DNA of 64,000 bases from Scolanthus callimorphus (lineage: Eukaryota; Cnidaria; Anthozoa; Actiniaria; Edwardsiidae): NCBI GenBank assembly GCA_033964015.1, contig CM066912.1, positions 23,051,073 through 23,115,072 of the forward strand. The letters are read 5' to 3'. The position numbers and the translations under genes were made by a program. Position 1 is the first letter of the stretch, and each line of letters starts with the position of its first letter. The notes below the pieces were generated by a model that was not told the origin of the DNA, did not search any database, and saw nothing but the letters and a program-made list of their open reading frames with translations. Of this stretch, positions 55,501 through 64,000 are shown piece by piece.

Positions 55501-57441
55501 CTATCAGATACAAAAAATATTTTTTATACCCTACCGCAGACCTGAAGTTAGTCACCAGGGTGGCCAATATGGTTTTAAAATAAACTGTCTTTCCACTAAT
55601 TGCGCCACAACTTGTTATCAAAATTTGTTTGCACTTGGGTAGCCATACTGAAATACGTACCCTATCAGAGAACAAACAAGCGAAAAACGATACCCTACCG
55701 GAGACCTCAGGAGCCCAAAAACATACCCTAGGGCGGCGCATATCCGTACACCTTATATGAGGGAGTACCCCCCGGGCACATTGCTCGGCTCGGCGAGCAA
55801 TGTTGATGTGGCCTTGTCCACACTAACGCGTTTTCAAAAGTATTCGTTTTCAAACTTATACGGATTCGCAGCGTGTTAGTGTGGACGAGAGATTTAACTC
55901 CAAACAAGCGATGAGTTTTTATTTGATGTTGACGTGTGCAAAGATAGTGTCAAAGTAAGTGATACAGTTGACGTCATCGTTTTCATTTTTACCGGACTCG
56001 ACCGTCCACGCTAAAACGATCTGTATACGGATTCGTTTTTATTCACTTTCGAGAGCGTTTTTAAACTTATACGGATTCAATGAAAACGATCAGCGTGTTA
56101 GTGTGGACGGAAGGCCTAAACGTATCAAAAAGTATACGGATTCAAACGAAAACGCGTTAGTGTGGACGGAGTCTGAGACTGTCCTTATGATCTGCTTACT
56201 CTAGCATAACATCAAGAAAATACGAAATAATCTTCAGAAGTCAAATCTCAGCTACAAGCCAAGATGTCTGGTAATTGATGGCAAGAAGACGACGTGGCAA
56301 CTTATGAAGAACGCATATGCGTGGGATCAAGAGAGCCATTCCCTCCCTATTCACCAAAAGCTAACCCATCGTCATTTTGACCTCAATCCGGCTGAAAAGA
56401 TGAGGAAGGACCTCGCCGAAGACGTTCTGGATGCCAAGATGCTTAATCTTCTTCAGGTACTTACAAAGAAAGTAATAATACAAAATTGCGCATTGCAAAT
56501 TGTTATCTGATCTCTAAAATGCTGACTGCAGTCTTTACAGTCATGAGTGGGTTACACATCATATATTGTAGTGTGTTCTGTCACTGAGCACGTCCCTCAT
56601 GATCAGCTTTGGTGTAGTGTGTCGATAGACGGGACCTCGGTTTATTGTCTCATCCGAAAGATATGACACACAGCAGAAATGACTTCACATTACTTCAATC
56701 ACTTCAACCAACGATGAACACAAGGTTCGAAACAGCAGAGAAAAAAAATCCCGACTGCCCCGACTGGGATTCGAACCCGGTGAACAGAGGTGAGAGGCAA
56801 GCGCTTTATTCGCTGCGCCACCCATGCTTCACATACTGGCTTTTAAACGTGATTTTTTCGGCAGTTGCTTTAATTGCAACAAAGATAATGCAGATCTCAC
56901 GATTTTAAAACCTGTGTGTTACGAGTTGACCTGAAGTTCTGTTTTATATCAACTATAGGAATACAAGAAACATCTAAACCGATCGGGTGGGGACGGTTCC
57001 ACCATAGACGGCGCAATCGCATTGGTCACCCAAAGTGCACGTATAATCGAGATGTTTAGCAGCAAGAACAACATAGCTGATAGCAGTGACAGTCGCCTCA
57101 CGGACCTACGAGACGTGTGCACGTTCTTTAAAGATTGGTGTGCCTCCGCATCTAAGAAGAAGCATTTTATATCTGACAAGCTCTGGTTCGACCTGCAAGC
57201 CATGTGTATTGGTGCACAGTCAGTGGTAGAGATCAAGCTAAAGGAATTCCCTAATTCCGTGTTAATGCCAGTGATCATGAACCAGGACTGTGTGGAGAAT
57301 CACTCACGCACAGCGCACGGAACTCAATCAGATTTGGTCAGACTACCATCAGCCTCAAGAGAAACGCCAGAATTGTTATCAGTAGCGCCGATTCTTGATG
57401 CAATCCGAGACAAGTTGAAAAAAAAAAACCAAGAAACGTAG
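44460..57441 (+). CDS. P-element/THAP9-type transposase gene, eight exons
   Basis: Exons 44460-45509, 46306-46401, 50660-50798, 52438-52531, 53876-54044, 55255-55396, 56205-56456 and 56959-57441 join in phase with no internal stop (about 830 aa with the candidate first exon). The first exon is family-specific, with an acidic DDDDNDDDD run and a Lys/Glu coiled-coil-like stretch; the next gives IRLCIELYCKNPHVLDSLRK, then FDIHEMKIQ, HKLVGFVELGE, LATHVLQFSF..FPVAQYP, a DGGERNRQF block, FMVDCKHNIKKIRNNL and NQDCVENH. These follow the order of the RNase-H-like core and C-terminal part of P-element-type transposases as remembered. No THAP zinc finger was found. No flanking terminal inverted repeats were seen, and introns hold many younger elements, so this may be an old or domesticated transposase. 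The C-terminus may be frameshifted. Confidence 0.75.
45527..45842. mobile_element. foldback element with CCCCTGGAATTTCC repeats
   Basis: Ends GATTGCATTTTTAAGCCGCA and TGCAGTTTAAAAATGCAATC are inverted. The interior is a degenerate repeat of CTCCCCTGGAATTTCCA. Lies in intron 2 of the transposase gene, 17 bp after the exon. Confidence 0.65.
45848..46060. mobile_element. MITE, AGGCCATTTGCACTA family, copy 2
   Basis: Reverse-oriented relative of 23164-23372 (shared AGGCCATTTGCACTAACTGG, CTGCCATTTGCTCCAGGTTA, TCTCGTTAAGAGGTAGTTAG). The right end is eroded. Confidence 0.65.
46442..46767. mobile_element. G/C-tract element, GAAGTTAGTCAGCAGGG family, copy 1
   Basis: Runs from GGGGGGGAGGGG to GAGGGAGAAACCCCCC. 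Shares ACTTGGGTAGCCATACTGAAA-type, CGAAAAACGATACCCTACCG and CCATACCCTA blocks with the copy at 55424-55775. Both copies lie in introns of the transposase gene. Confidence 0.65.
46969..47786 (-). mobile_element. tandem array of tRNA-derived SINE-like units
   Basis: Three near-identical units (46969, 47243 and 47533; period 274-290 bp). Read on the minus strand each starts with a tRNA-like head (47122-47196, 47396-47470, 47686-47760) holding box A TAGCTCAGCTGG and box B GGTTCGAATCC. The first unit has a box B change (GGTTCGAATAC). The anticodon arm is a poor match and U33 does not fall in place, so these are not called as tRNA genes. A fourth partial unit starts at 48933. Confidence 0.7.
47790..47931. 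mobile_element. foldback element, CACTTAATG ends
   Basis: CACTTAATGGCTGC / GCAGTCATTAAGTG outer arms and GGGAAACAGCGAGTTTT, ATCTCGATGTTTCCC inner arms. Sits next to the SINE array; 47787-48932 as a whole interrupts the fourth unit. Confidence 0.65.
48933..49072 (-). mobile_element. partial fourth SINE-like unit
   Basis: GATGTTATGGTCGCGGTAAT through GCTAACGTGCTAATGAAATG matches the 46969-47786 units; it is cut at 49072 by the palindromic element, and the tRNA-like head is missing. Confidence 0.65.
49073..49180. repeat. perfect 108-bp palindrome
   Basis: 54-nt arms with no spacer, centred on the dyad of AATGACGTCATT; outer sequence AACAAATGTCCTCTGATTTT. Each arm contains a smaller inverted CCGTGGTAT / ATACCACGG pair. 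A further CCGTGGTATGTCCTCTTAT block at 49288-49306 suggests a larger element to about 49360. Confidence 0.85.
49390..49660 (+). mobile_element. tRNA-derived SINE with a TTTCGGATGAGACAATAAAC core
   Basis: Box B GGTTCGATTCC at about 49446-49456 and a tail TCTTTCGGATGAGACAATAA / CCGAGGTCCCGTC. The same core in the opposite orientation is at 56629-56665. Confidence 0.6.
50866..51081. mobile_element. hAT-like MITE with CAGGGCC ends
   Basis: CAGGGCCTCACGTTAAC ... GTGTCGGGCCCTG; CAGGG-type ends are common in hAT elements. Interior repeats TTTAGTCGCCA / TTTGGTCGCCA motifs. Target duplication not clear. Confidence 0.55.
51370..51735. mobile_element. G/C-rich-ended element, GGGCGGGGTACTCGTCG family
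   Basis: CCCATATTGAGCCGGGCGGG at the left is answered by CCCGCCCGGTTCATACGCCC at the right; internal GTATCTTTTAGGGGTCAAA resembles the nested element at 57703-58079. Confidence 0.5.
51776..52010. mobile_element. element with GGAGCTCCGCT ends, array-free relative
   Basis: ATTTAGCCACTGGCTAAAAG then CGGAGCTCCCGG at the left and AAGGAGCTCCGCT at the right: the same ends as 34362-35222, opposite orientation. Confidence 0.55.
52734..53047. repeat. about 107-bp tandem repeat, three units
   Basis: GGGCAAACTCCTTGTCGACG starts at 52734, 52840 and 52948; each unit contains CACGTG(CC)CACG, ATCTCGCAACCAATCACATC and ATTCACGTGCTCACCTT. Open frames across it are artefacts of repetition. Intron of the transposase gene. 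Confidence 0.8.
53636..53784. repeat. 45-nt-arm inverted repeat just before an exon
   Basis: CGGCTTGGGCGTAATGTTTT ... CACGTGGCATTCC (53636-53680) and its exact inverse (53740-53784). 92 bp upstream of the exon starting 53876. Confidence 0.75.
54165..54365. repeat. dispersed repeat, relative of 447-737
   Basis: AGAGCGGATTTCACATGACC start; shared ATTGGCTGCTTATTTCTATC and GGCTGGGCTGGAAACCATTC blocks. The AGAGCGGATTTCACATGAC end also appears inverted at 58310-58332. Confidence 0.5.
55424..55775. mobile_element. G/C-tract element, GAAGTTAGTCACCAGGG family, copy 2
   Basis: From the C run after CGCCACGCTG to GAGGGAGTACCCCCCGGGC. See 46442-46767. Confidence 0.6.
55800..56175. mobile_element. GTCCACACTAACGCG foldback element
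   Basis: TGTCCACACTAACGCGTTTT at the left and AAAACGCGTTAGTGTGGACG at the right; several inner GTGTTAGTGTGGACG copies show repeated arm duplication. Ends 29 bp before the exon at 56205. Confidence 0.65.
56605..56830 (-). mobile_element. tRNA-derived SINE, minus strand
   Basis: Reverse strand: tRNA-like head with box B GGGTTCGAATCCC (complement near 56767-56779), then the core shared with 49390-49660 (ACCTCGGTTTATTGTCTCAT on the + strand). The head differs from that of the other copy. Confidence 0.65.
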
Positions 57442-57497
57442 GAAGCAAGAAGAGTCTACCCTAAAGGAGTAAACCCAATATCTCCTGTATTATTCCT

Positions 57498-58188
57498 AAG
57501 GGCCGTTCACACGGCACGATTTCACTGCTGCGATCTGAGGTGCGATTTTCGTGGCGATGTCACATCGCGCGGTGTTAACGGCCGGAGATCGTATGACGAT
57601 TTCACTTGCGATGTCGCAGGCGTTTTGAACATGTTCAAATTCCACTGCGATGCAGGTGCGATTTCTTCAGATCACCAACAAACGGACAAATATCGCAGAG
57701 CCCCGGGGGGGGGACTCCCTATATTCGAATGCTAGGGGTGACCGTCGTATTTTTTAGGGGTTGAAATCGGCGATCTGGTATTTTTTAGGGGTTCAAAAAT
57801 AAAAAACGGTATAGTAAGAAAAATAGGTATTTTGTAGGGGGTTCTCACGCAAATAAGGTAGTGTTTTTGAAAGTCGAGAGGATACATTTGATGTATATTA
57901 AATAAACGGCCAGAATAAAATTTAATCTGTCAAAATTGTTGGTATTTTTTAGGGTATTTTCAGACTGAGGGGTATTTTTTAGGGTGGAAATTTTTTCCGA
58001 CCAGGTATTTTTTAGGGTCAAAATTCGAGTTTCCCGACGGTCACCCCTAGCATTTTAACCTTAGAGTCCCCCCCCCGGCGCAGAGCCAAATCGCCGTCCG
58101 TTCACACCGCGCGATATGTCGTCGACGATCGCCGCAAAAATCGCACCTCAAATCGCAGCTAAGATCGCACCGTGTGAACGGGCCTTTA
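57498..58188. mobile_element. GGGCCGTTCACACGG foldback element, interrupted
   Basis: AAGGGCCGTTCACACGG and CCGTGTGAACGGGCCTTT are inverted ends; inner GAGGTGCGATTTT / AAAATCGCACCTC and CACTGCGAT/ATCGCAG pairs. It contains the 57703-58079 insertion. Confidence 0.75.
57703..58079. mobile_element. hAT-like MITE nested in the previous element
   Basis: 377 bp, CCGGGGGGGGGACTCCC ... GAGTCCCCCCCCGGC with inner GCTAGGGGTGACCGTCG / CGACGGTCACCCCTAGC. Exact 8-bp target duplication GCAGAGCC (57695-57702 and 58080-58087). Interior repeats GGTATTTTTTAGGG. Confidence 0.85.
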
Positions 58189-58453
58189 GAGTGCTTAGAT
58201 TTGTTGCGTTAGGCAATTGGTGATGTTTGTCCGCCAATCAAACCAGAATGCTGGATTCGGCTACTTCAGTGGGTGGAATGCCAAATCAGCCAAATGGTAT
58301 CGTTTTGCTTGACAGTCATGTGAAATCCGCTCTAATATGAAATCTATGCTATGGGATTCAAGAAAAAAATCATCACTCGACTCGTGAATTCGTGAAAAAA
58401 CGATATCGCACGAGATGCGAAGTGGAATTCACTCGTCATGTAATGAAGTTATC

Positions 58454-58459
58454 AATAAA
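58454..58459 (+). terminator. candidate polyadenylation signal of the transposase gene
   Basis: AATAAA about 1 kb after the stop, beyond a nested repeat. Weak. Confidence 0.2.
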
Positions 58460-58589
58460 GTTAGGAAGGAAGACTGACTTCCTGGAATTTATTTTCGCTC
58501 AAAATACTGGGCATTCGTAACGATGGTTATATTAAAGGGGCTGTGTCACGTTTCAGGAACGTTTCAGAACTAATATCGGAAAACAGACT

Positions 58590-58780
58590 ATATCCTCAGT
58601 GGCGACTAATATTTGGTCAAATCTTCCTTCAGATCTCAAAAACCTTAATACTTAAAATTCAAAAACAAGGTCAAAGAACATTTACTTCTCAAACAATTTT
58701 TTAAGCATACACACTCGCCTGCCTTAAGGCTTGTGTGTATACTAGAAAATACAAGTGACGCGTGGGATATTCTGCAGTAT
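58590..58780 (+). pseudogene. degraded LINE ORF2 C-terminus
   Basis: WSNLPSDLKNLN followed, after a frame change, by LKFKNKVKEHLL, the usual end of non-LTR reverse transcriptase ORFs. No intact frame. Confidence 0.5.
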
Positions 58781-58935
58781 GCCGGTACAATTCTGGTACG
58801 GCACTGTCTTTTCATACGGTACCGGTACAATTCTGGCACATTTTGCAACCGCAGGTCCCGTGTGAACGCGCGACGGTACCGTACCAGAATTGTACCGGTC
58901 CGGTTTTGTACCGGTCTCGTGTTAACGGGTCTAAG
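58780..58935. repeat. GTACCGG inverted-repeat element, copy 2
   Basis: GTACCAGAATTGTACCGGTC and TTTTGTACCGGTCTCGTGT match the copy at 7084-7261; inverted GCCGGTACAATTCTGG at the left. Confidence 0.55.
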
Positions 58936-59421
58936 GCTCCACACACGTATGTGACGGGACCATCAATCCGTGTGCGGCTAGCTTAGAACGTTGTTTAGTA
59001 TCTTATCCTCACTGCATACCTTTTACCCCGTCACGGGAATTAAGTTATGGGAGGTGATCGCCGGGTAATAGGCATGCGGTGAGCATGCGAGGCGAGATGT
59101 CGACCACCACCAGGGGAGGTGGGTGGGGTGAACTTCACGGCTTTGCTGACTCCCCGGCGGCAGCTTCTGGCGAACCGAACTCAGGAAAATGGGTGACTGA
59201 TTGTGAAACCACGCTGCCAAACATGTTGCCTACAACGCGCAGACTCCAGAGACTCCATATTTTGGTTGATCAAATTCTTTCGTGACGTGGCAATAATGTA
59301 AGCAGTGAGACTAGGTTAAAAAATAAGCAATGAAAACATCAGGTCTTCTAAATATGGTGCGTTGAAACTTCCCTATAATCAACAAGAACGATATTGATGG
59401 TTGTTTATCTAGATCACTGGT

Positions 59422-59427
59422 TTTATT
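59422..59427 (-). terminator. candidate polyadenylation signal of gene C
   Basis: AATAAA on the minus strand (TTTATT on the plus strand), 34 bp after the stop. Confidence 0.4.
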
Positions 59428-59460
59428 TATAACATGCTGTTTACTAGTAGGTCCGTCCAT

Positions 59461-62031
59461 TTAATCTGACTTCATCAGACTTGATTTAATCAGATTTGGG
59501 TCAACTGTCTCCAGGAAGCCTTCTGCAAATGTTTGTCCTTGTTCCTTTGTAACACCAGAAGCCTTAGCGAGGTCCACACCCATCTTGGCAGCTTCAAGGG
59601 GGTGCTCTTTGGCGTACTCCTTGGTTCCCTCTATCAATCCCTTTGCAGCACCAGACCACATGGAGTCTGTCAAGACAAAACCAACATGAGACATGCGCAC
59701 CTGACTCGGTCCGCGTTTTCTTGTTCTTGATTTTTGTTTTCTCTCTCACTCTCCCCACTTTCTCTCTCACTCTCCCGCACACACTTTAGTTCTCTTTCTT
59801 TCTTCCTTCCTTGCTTTTAGACCCCGTCCACACTACGTCGTTTTTAAACGAAAACGGATACCATTTACTCCGTTTTAAAAAAGATTTCCGTCCACACTTC
59901 CCGTCCACATTACAACGCGTATCCGTACGAAAACGCTCTTATGCATTCAGTGGGCATGCTCAAACAAGCTCAACGCATGCGCATTTCGATCTTTTTCGTT
60001 TGAAAACGGTGTAGTGTGGACGGGGTCTTAGTTGTGTGCTTGGGTGTTTTTTTATCTTTTTTTTCTGGTCGTTTCTTTAATATACTAATAGTTTATTTGG
60101 ACAACAACAACCAAATGTTAAGATTTACCGTATGTTAAACGCCGTGGAGAAATGGTGTTTTGCTGACGTTTCGAGCGTTAGCGTTTTATCGGAGCAAGGC
60201 AGTCTCGTACCCAAACGTTATGTTTTTTGCGGTGATTTCTCATGAAAATTATTTTGGAGGCGTAGGGACTGGGAATGACTGTTATGCCTGGTACACACTG
60301 GCGACATAAGCGCATAATGACCAGAACATAACGACATTTATGAGAAAAAACACGATTTTTCTCTTATTTCGTTATGTCTATGTCGTTATGACGATGTTAT
60401 GTCGGATGTTCACACTTTTGTACATAAGAGCGCATAAGAGAGCGCGCGCTCATGTCGTTATGTCGCTAGTGTGCACCAGGCATTACACGGCGCGCAATGA
60501 ACTATGTCTTAGAGCAGATTTCGAATGACTGTGAAAAAGTACCGCGAAAGAGTTGTACCGCGCCGCGTCCGTGACCGTACCGCGACTACACGATTTCGTT
60601 CGGTATCTACAGCAGAAAACAGCAATGCAGCAAGTCAGGTTCGGTACCGCCACCGCGACAGTACCGCGCCGTGTCACGGTACTTTTCACAGTCATACGAA
60701 ATCTGCTCTTACTCTCTGCGCAACTTGTTAAAAGTATCCCATAACTCCCTGCGCGCCCTGCTAAAACTATCCCACAAATCTTTGCGCGCCCTAAAAAAAA
60801 CGGAACGCGTCTGGGTACATACGAGACTAGAAGCAAAGAGAGAACACAGGGAGAGCGGGGCTGTATAGAAAGTTTTCGTAATTCTGCAAACTCTCCGCTT
60901 TTGATTTCCAACCGTCAAACCGTCTCTTGACTTCCGTCAATCCCGAGTCTTTTCGTCGTTACTCTTTGTGCATTTTTGATTGACAAGTACATAACCATTG
61001 GCTGGCGTGACAGGAAGCCATTTAAGCACTGCTTGAGGCGCTGGCCAATCAAAAAGCCGCAAGGATTAACGACGAAAAGACTCGGGAGTTGGGCTGACTG
61101 AAGCCAGAGGGCGGTTTGACGGTTGGAAATCAATAGCGAGAGTTCGCAGAATTACGAAAACCACATTAACAGCATTAAGGGTTTTACGTGGTTCTCTGGC
61201 TCAAAAAATGTATTGAACACAATTCCGGTTTTTTTACGTACCCACATTTCCGAGGTGAAGATCCGCTCCTTCTTCATAAATTTGCTTCACTACTGGGTGC
61301 ATTTGATCCCAAGCCTGGTACGTGTTAAACACCTTTCCACTGGTTCTGCCTAGGGTTTGAAAAGAGAACAACATTGTACAAGTTACAGCTAAAACCGTTG
61401 CATTGCGACCCAACCCTTTCAAAACATCAAGTTATTATTTTTGGAGGTTTTGACTTTGCTGTCCCGCCAATCAAACTGTCTGAACCAATTAAACTCTTGC
61501 CTTGTTTCACCACCGTTTTTTCATCTTGTATTTATGCCTATATCGGCGAATAGTCATAGAGACGAAGCATAGTGACTATTTGCCGATATTTACGGAGCCT
61601 GAGGCTACTAATTGTTTTAGTATAATCTCAAGCGACTTTCAAGATTTTTTGACAAAAAAATTGGGTTTAGGCAAGAGTGGATTAAGTTTCTCGCAATAAA
61701 GTGCGCGCGCGATCCCCAATGCTTTCCATGTTATATTCACATACAGGGGAATATATATATTATATAGGTGAATAAAGCAAAATATTCCGAACGTCTCGAC
61801 CAATCATCGCTTGAGTAATTATACTAAACTGATTTAGTGCCCTACATAACGGTAAGATTATCTTGGTAGGGCACCCTTCGCATCATGTCATAAAATTTCG
61901 TGAAATTAACTAACAGAGTTATTTCATATTGAATGTATTTTCGGAGCAAATCATTTTCCTTGTTGATACTCGCTTATCAGCTTACCTAACCATTTGAAGA
62001 AAGGTGTGTAGTTAGCACCAGATTCAGACAT
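59461..62031 (-). CDS. small gene C, divergent member of the family (119 aa)
   Basis: Minus strand, three exons: 62031-61986, 61349-61242 and 59666-59461 (stop TAA). The middle exon is exactly 108 nt, as in A and B, and both introns have the same phase. Protein starts MSESGANYTPFFKWLGRTSG, continues KVFNTYQAWDQMHPVVKQIY, then WSGAAKGLIEGTKEYA, EAAKMGVDLAKASGVTKEQG and AEGFLETV, ending KSD. Compared with A/B it lacks all cysteines (EEGADLHLGNV replaces the CEGHCGDI region) and has a longer acidic/serine tail. No signal peptide, membrane helix or known domain is recognised; the C-terminal half looks helical. Divergence from A/B is far greater than between A and B, so this is an older paralogue. 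TATA-like sequence on the minus strand near 62109-62125 and AATAAA at 59422-59427. Confidence 0.75.
59820..60030. mobile_element. GTCCACACTACG foldback element in intron 2 of gene C
   Basis: ACCCCGTCCACACTACGTCG ... AACGGTGTAGTGTGGACGGGGT; inner AAACGAAAACGG / CGTTTGAAAACGG. About 210 bp. Confidence 0.65.
60286..60482. mobile_element. MITE, CACACT..CGACATAACGAC family, copy 2
   Basis: GCCTGGTACACACTGGCGAC ... GTCGCTAGTGTGCACCAGGC with inner ATAACGACAT / ATGTCGTTAT. Related to 12682-12899; the TTAA targets have decayed. Confidence 0.65.
60512..60708. mobile_element. MITE with TIR GAGCAGATTTCGTATGACTG, copy 2
   Basis: Inverted ends GAGCAGATTTCGAATGACTG and CAGTCATACGAAATCTGCTC, flanked by TTA on both sides (60509-60511 and 60709-60711). 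Same family as 3589-3794. Lies in intron 2 of gene C. Confidence 0.75.
61384..61510. repeat. single arm related to the 16185-16484 inverted repeat
   Basis: AGCTAAAACCGTTGCATTGC GACCC and CCGCCAATCAAACTG-type blocks match the left arm of that element. Directly upstream of gene C exon 2. Confidence 0.5.
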
Positions 62032-62108
62032 TTTACAAATTTCTGTTCGATTTTTCTTTCTCCTGACCTTTGTATCGTGTGCTGCGATTGCTAGAATGTC
62101 ACGTCTTT

Positions 62109-62125
62109 ATAACTTATATAACATT
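62109..62125 (-). promoter_or_regulatory. TATA-like element of gene C
   Basis: Minus-strand TTATATAAGTTATAAAG about 80-95 bp upstream of the ATG, followed by GACGTGACAT. Placement matches that of the TATA-like boxes of A and B. Confidence 0.45.
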
Positions 62126-62270
62126 TTCATCACAAGGAACAAGCTAAGTCATCCAACGCCCACGAAAACAAAGTTCCTGTTTCTATTTCTATTGCTGCTT
62201 CAGCTACCGGAAGTTTGTCACACCCAGCTGAGCAATTTTTGATACAATAAATGACCTTTATGTAAACACC

Positions 62271-62715
62271 GTCTACAAGAGCAATTTTTCCTTGACAATT
62301 TTTATTTGCAGTGCTAGACGATACAAATTTGACAATTTTTCCTTAACAAGTATCCTTGTTGAAAAGCTAGAATGACTAATTTTATTTGACAAATAAAACT
62401 TGTCACATACAAAAACTTTCCCTCGTGTTGACATTTTTTCATGACGTTATCTTTATCATTAGTTTTCAATCCTTATATGCACTCACGACTGCTACTGCGA
62501 TCAAGATGACGGCCAACGCCTTCACGAGCAATTTTTTCCTTGACAGTTTTTCCTTGTTTGTGTTTTTATGTCTGCTGACCTAATCATCGTTGGCGCTTGA
62601 AAGCAGATCACTGATCACTTCCGGCAAATGTTTGTTCTCGTCTACAAAGTCAAGTTTCCTTGGCAAGGAAAAATTGACAAGGAAACATTGTCAAGGAAAT
62701 ATTGCTCGTGTAAAC
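62271..62715. mobile_element. foldback element with TTTTTCCTTGACA repeats
   Basis: GTCTACAAGAGCAATTTTTC ... inverse TTGCTCGTGTAAAC; GACAATTTTTCCTT and its inverse recur at least six times. Lies upstream of gene C. Non-coding. Confidence 0.55.
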
Positions 62716-64000
62716 TATGCTTTACTTCATTATGGAAGTTCTCCTTCTTTTGGGGTTCCTTTCAATGGGTAAAGGAAATATAAAGATTGTATGAATTTGG
62801 CTTTTTCAAATACGTGACTGGCGTTGCATGTCTCAAAATCCCTTCATCGGCTTCGGCGATATCCCCGGAAAAAGCCGGAAAAATAATCAGGGAAATAACC
62901 CGGATGAGTTACTTGCTTTGGCGTACAAAGAAACTTCCGCGTGTTCAGTGGCGAGTGGACTTCTTGGCTTGTGATTGGCTGACCGGAAGGGAAAACACCT
63001 TTGTAATTTTCTCGTTTATAATATTGGCAAGGTGTATTTGGTCATTGTCGTGAAATTAATTCGCTCTGTAAAAAGTCCGAGTTTTTTTGCTTCCGTGTAA
63101 GAATTTTCATGCGGTCGCGTGTCTCTGTGAAAGGTATTTTTCCTGATTACATAATAGATCAGTTCATCTGTTCTATGTTGATAAATGTTTCCATTCTCAT
63201 CACTGATTTGCTTGGCAGTGCATTGATATTGTTGGGAGAAGTTTCGTGTTGATCACATATAAGGGTTTGGTGCTAGATCAGTCCATATCCTGTTCGTTTG
63301 TTGTTTGCTTGCAAAAAACTGGCAGTAAGAATAGTCCGGTAGTCAAAATAGCCCGAAAAAAACCCGAACCTGGGAAAAATTGCAACATGGGAAATGTCTG
63401 GTACTAATTGTCAAAAACGTATGCAGGAATAGTCCGGTCAAATTAGCCCGAAAAAACCCCGAACCTGGAAAAAATTGCAACATGGAAAATTTTTTGTTCT
63501 AATTGTTAAAAACATATGTAGGAATAACATATCCAAATTTTGTAGAAATCCGGCTGGGGGAAGTTGGTTAAATTTTTGGTTTTACCGGCGACGTCAAGGG
63601 CGCCTTTTGTTTTCGGCGGCACTTCGACACTGAAAACACAGAAACTGGGAGAATGTTTATAGACTGTACAGATGAAACCGGGGAAGATTTAACAAGGTTT
63701 TTCGATTGAAACAAATAATTTCTGAGCGATGAGTTACGGCTATGAACAATTTATTTCTTTTATTTCTTTTAGCGTATAATATTCGAACTTTAGTGTATCA
63801 CCACGCGGGAAATACAAGGATCATATGGGATTTGTCAAAACGCAGGATTATTTAGTTATTATTTTGCAGAATTGGTTATAAACAAACACAAAATTCACAT
63901 CTATGCAATCACATTATGCAGTAGAAAGAAATAGCTCGATATATCGTTCATCACACCGAGTTACGGCCCTACAGTCCATAGCCCTCCATTCGAATTGTTC
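62716..64000. other. gene-free right end
   Basis: No exon or element recognised apart from the tandem duplication at 63320-63530. Short open frames here have no supporting features. Confidence 0.4.
63320..63530. repeat. tandem duplication of about 100 bp
   Basis: GGAATAGTCCGGT, TAGCCCGAAAAAA, CCGAACCTGG and AAATTGCAACATGG occur twice in the same order. Non-coding. Confidence 0.6.

Noticed and set aside
58645..58944. 99-codon minus-strand frame rich in Arg/Thr/Tyr
   Set aside because: Reads through the GTACCGG inverted repeat and a LINE remnant.
59079..59285. 68-codon plus-strand frame downstream of gene C
   Set aside because: No splice partners, no recognised family, overlapping the 3' region of a minus-strand gene.

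Overview
This is eukaryotic, AT-rich and very repeat-dense DNA. Genes are split by GT-AG introns, there are many short inverted-repeat transposons, and no bacterial-style operons. Gene content (SEC31, VAMP7, a P-element-type transposase gene) fits a metazoan. The look of the transposase and of the repeat families suggests an anthozoan cnidarian such as a stony coral or sea anemone; that assignment is an inference.

Layout. 1-6072 (+): the last five coding exons of a SEC31 (COPII coat) gene, with a possible 3'UTR to about 6.7 kb. 8763-12551 (+): a complete six-exon VAMP7-type longin v-SNARE gene of 213 aa. 12.5-17.1 kb: no gene, a pile of foldback transposons, several with exact target-site duplications. 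17088-23577 and 25162-36229: two direct copies (A and B) of one segmental duplication. Each copy carries a three-exon gene for an unrecognised protein of about 105 aa. A divergent third member (119 aa, same exon pattern) lies on the minus strand at 59461-62031. 36603-57441 (+): a nine-exon gene encoding a P-element/THAP9-type transposase, with introns full of other elements, including a 2.98-kb element inserted into another element, a tandem tRNA-like SINE array and a perfect 108-bp palindrome. 62.0-64.0 kb: no gene seen.

The most interesting parts are the small three-member gene family, whose duplicated members gained a Cys-x3-Cys cluster and sit behind tandem TGACGTCA-bearing repeats, and the A/B comparison. 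In A versus B several transposon insertions can be read against an intact empty site, giving the exact ends and target duplications of at least four element families (8-bp, TTAA and other types). The long, mostly open transposase gene, invaded by many younger elements, could be a domesticated transposase or a slowly decaying one. The two trafficking genes act in the same general pathway (ER export coat; late endosome/lysosome SNARE), but nothing shows that their adjacency is functional.

Exon boundaries were read by eye from splice sites, reading-phase continuity and remembered family features. No alignment or database search was run.
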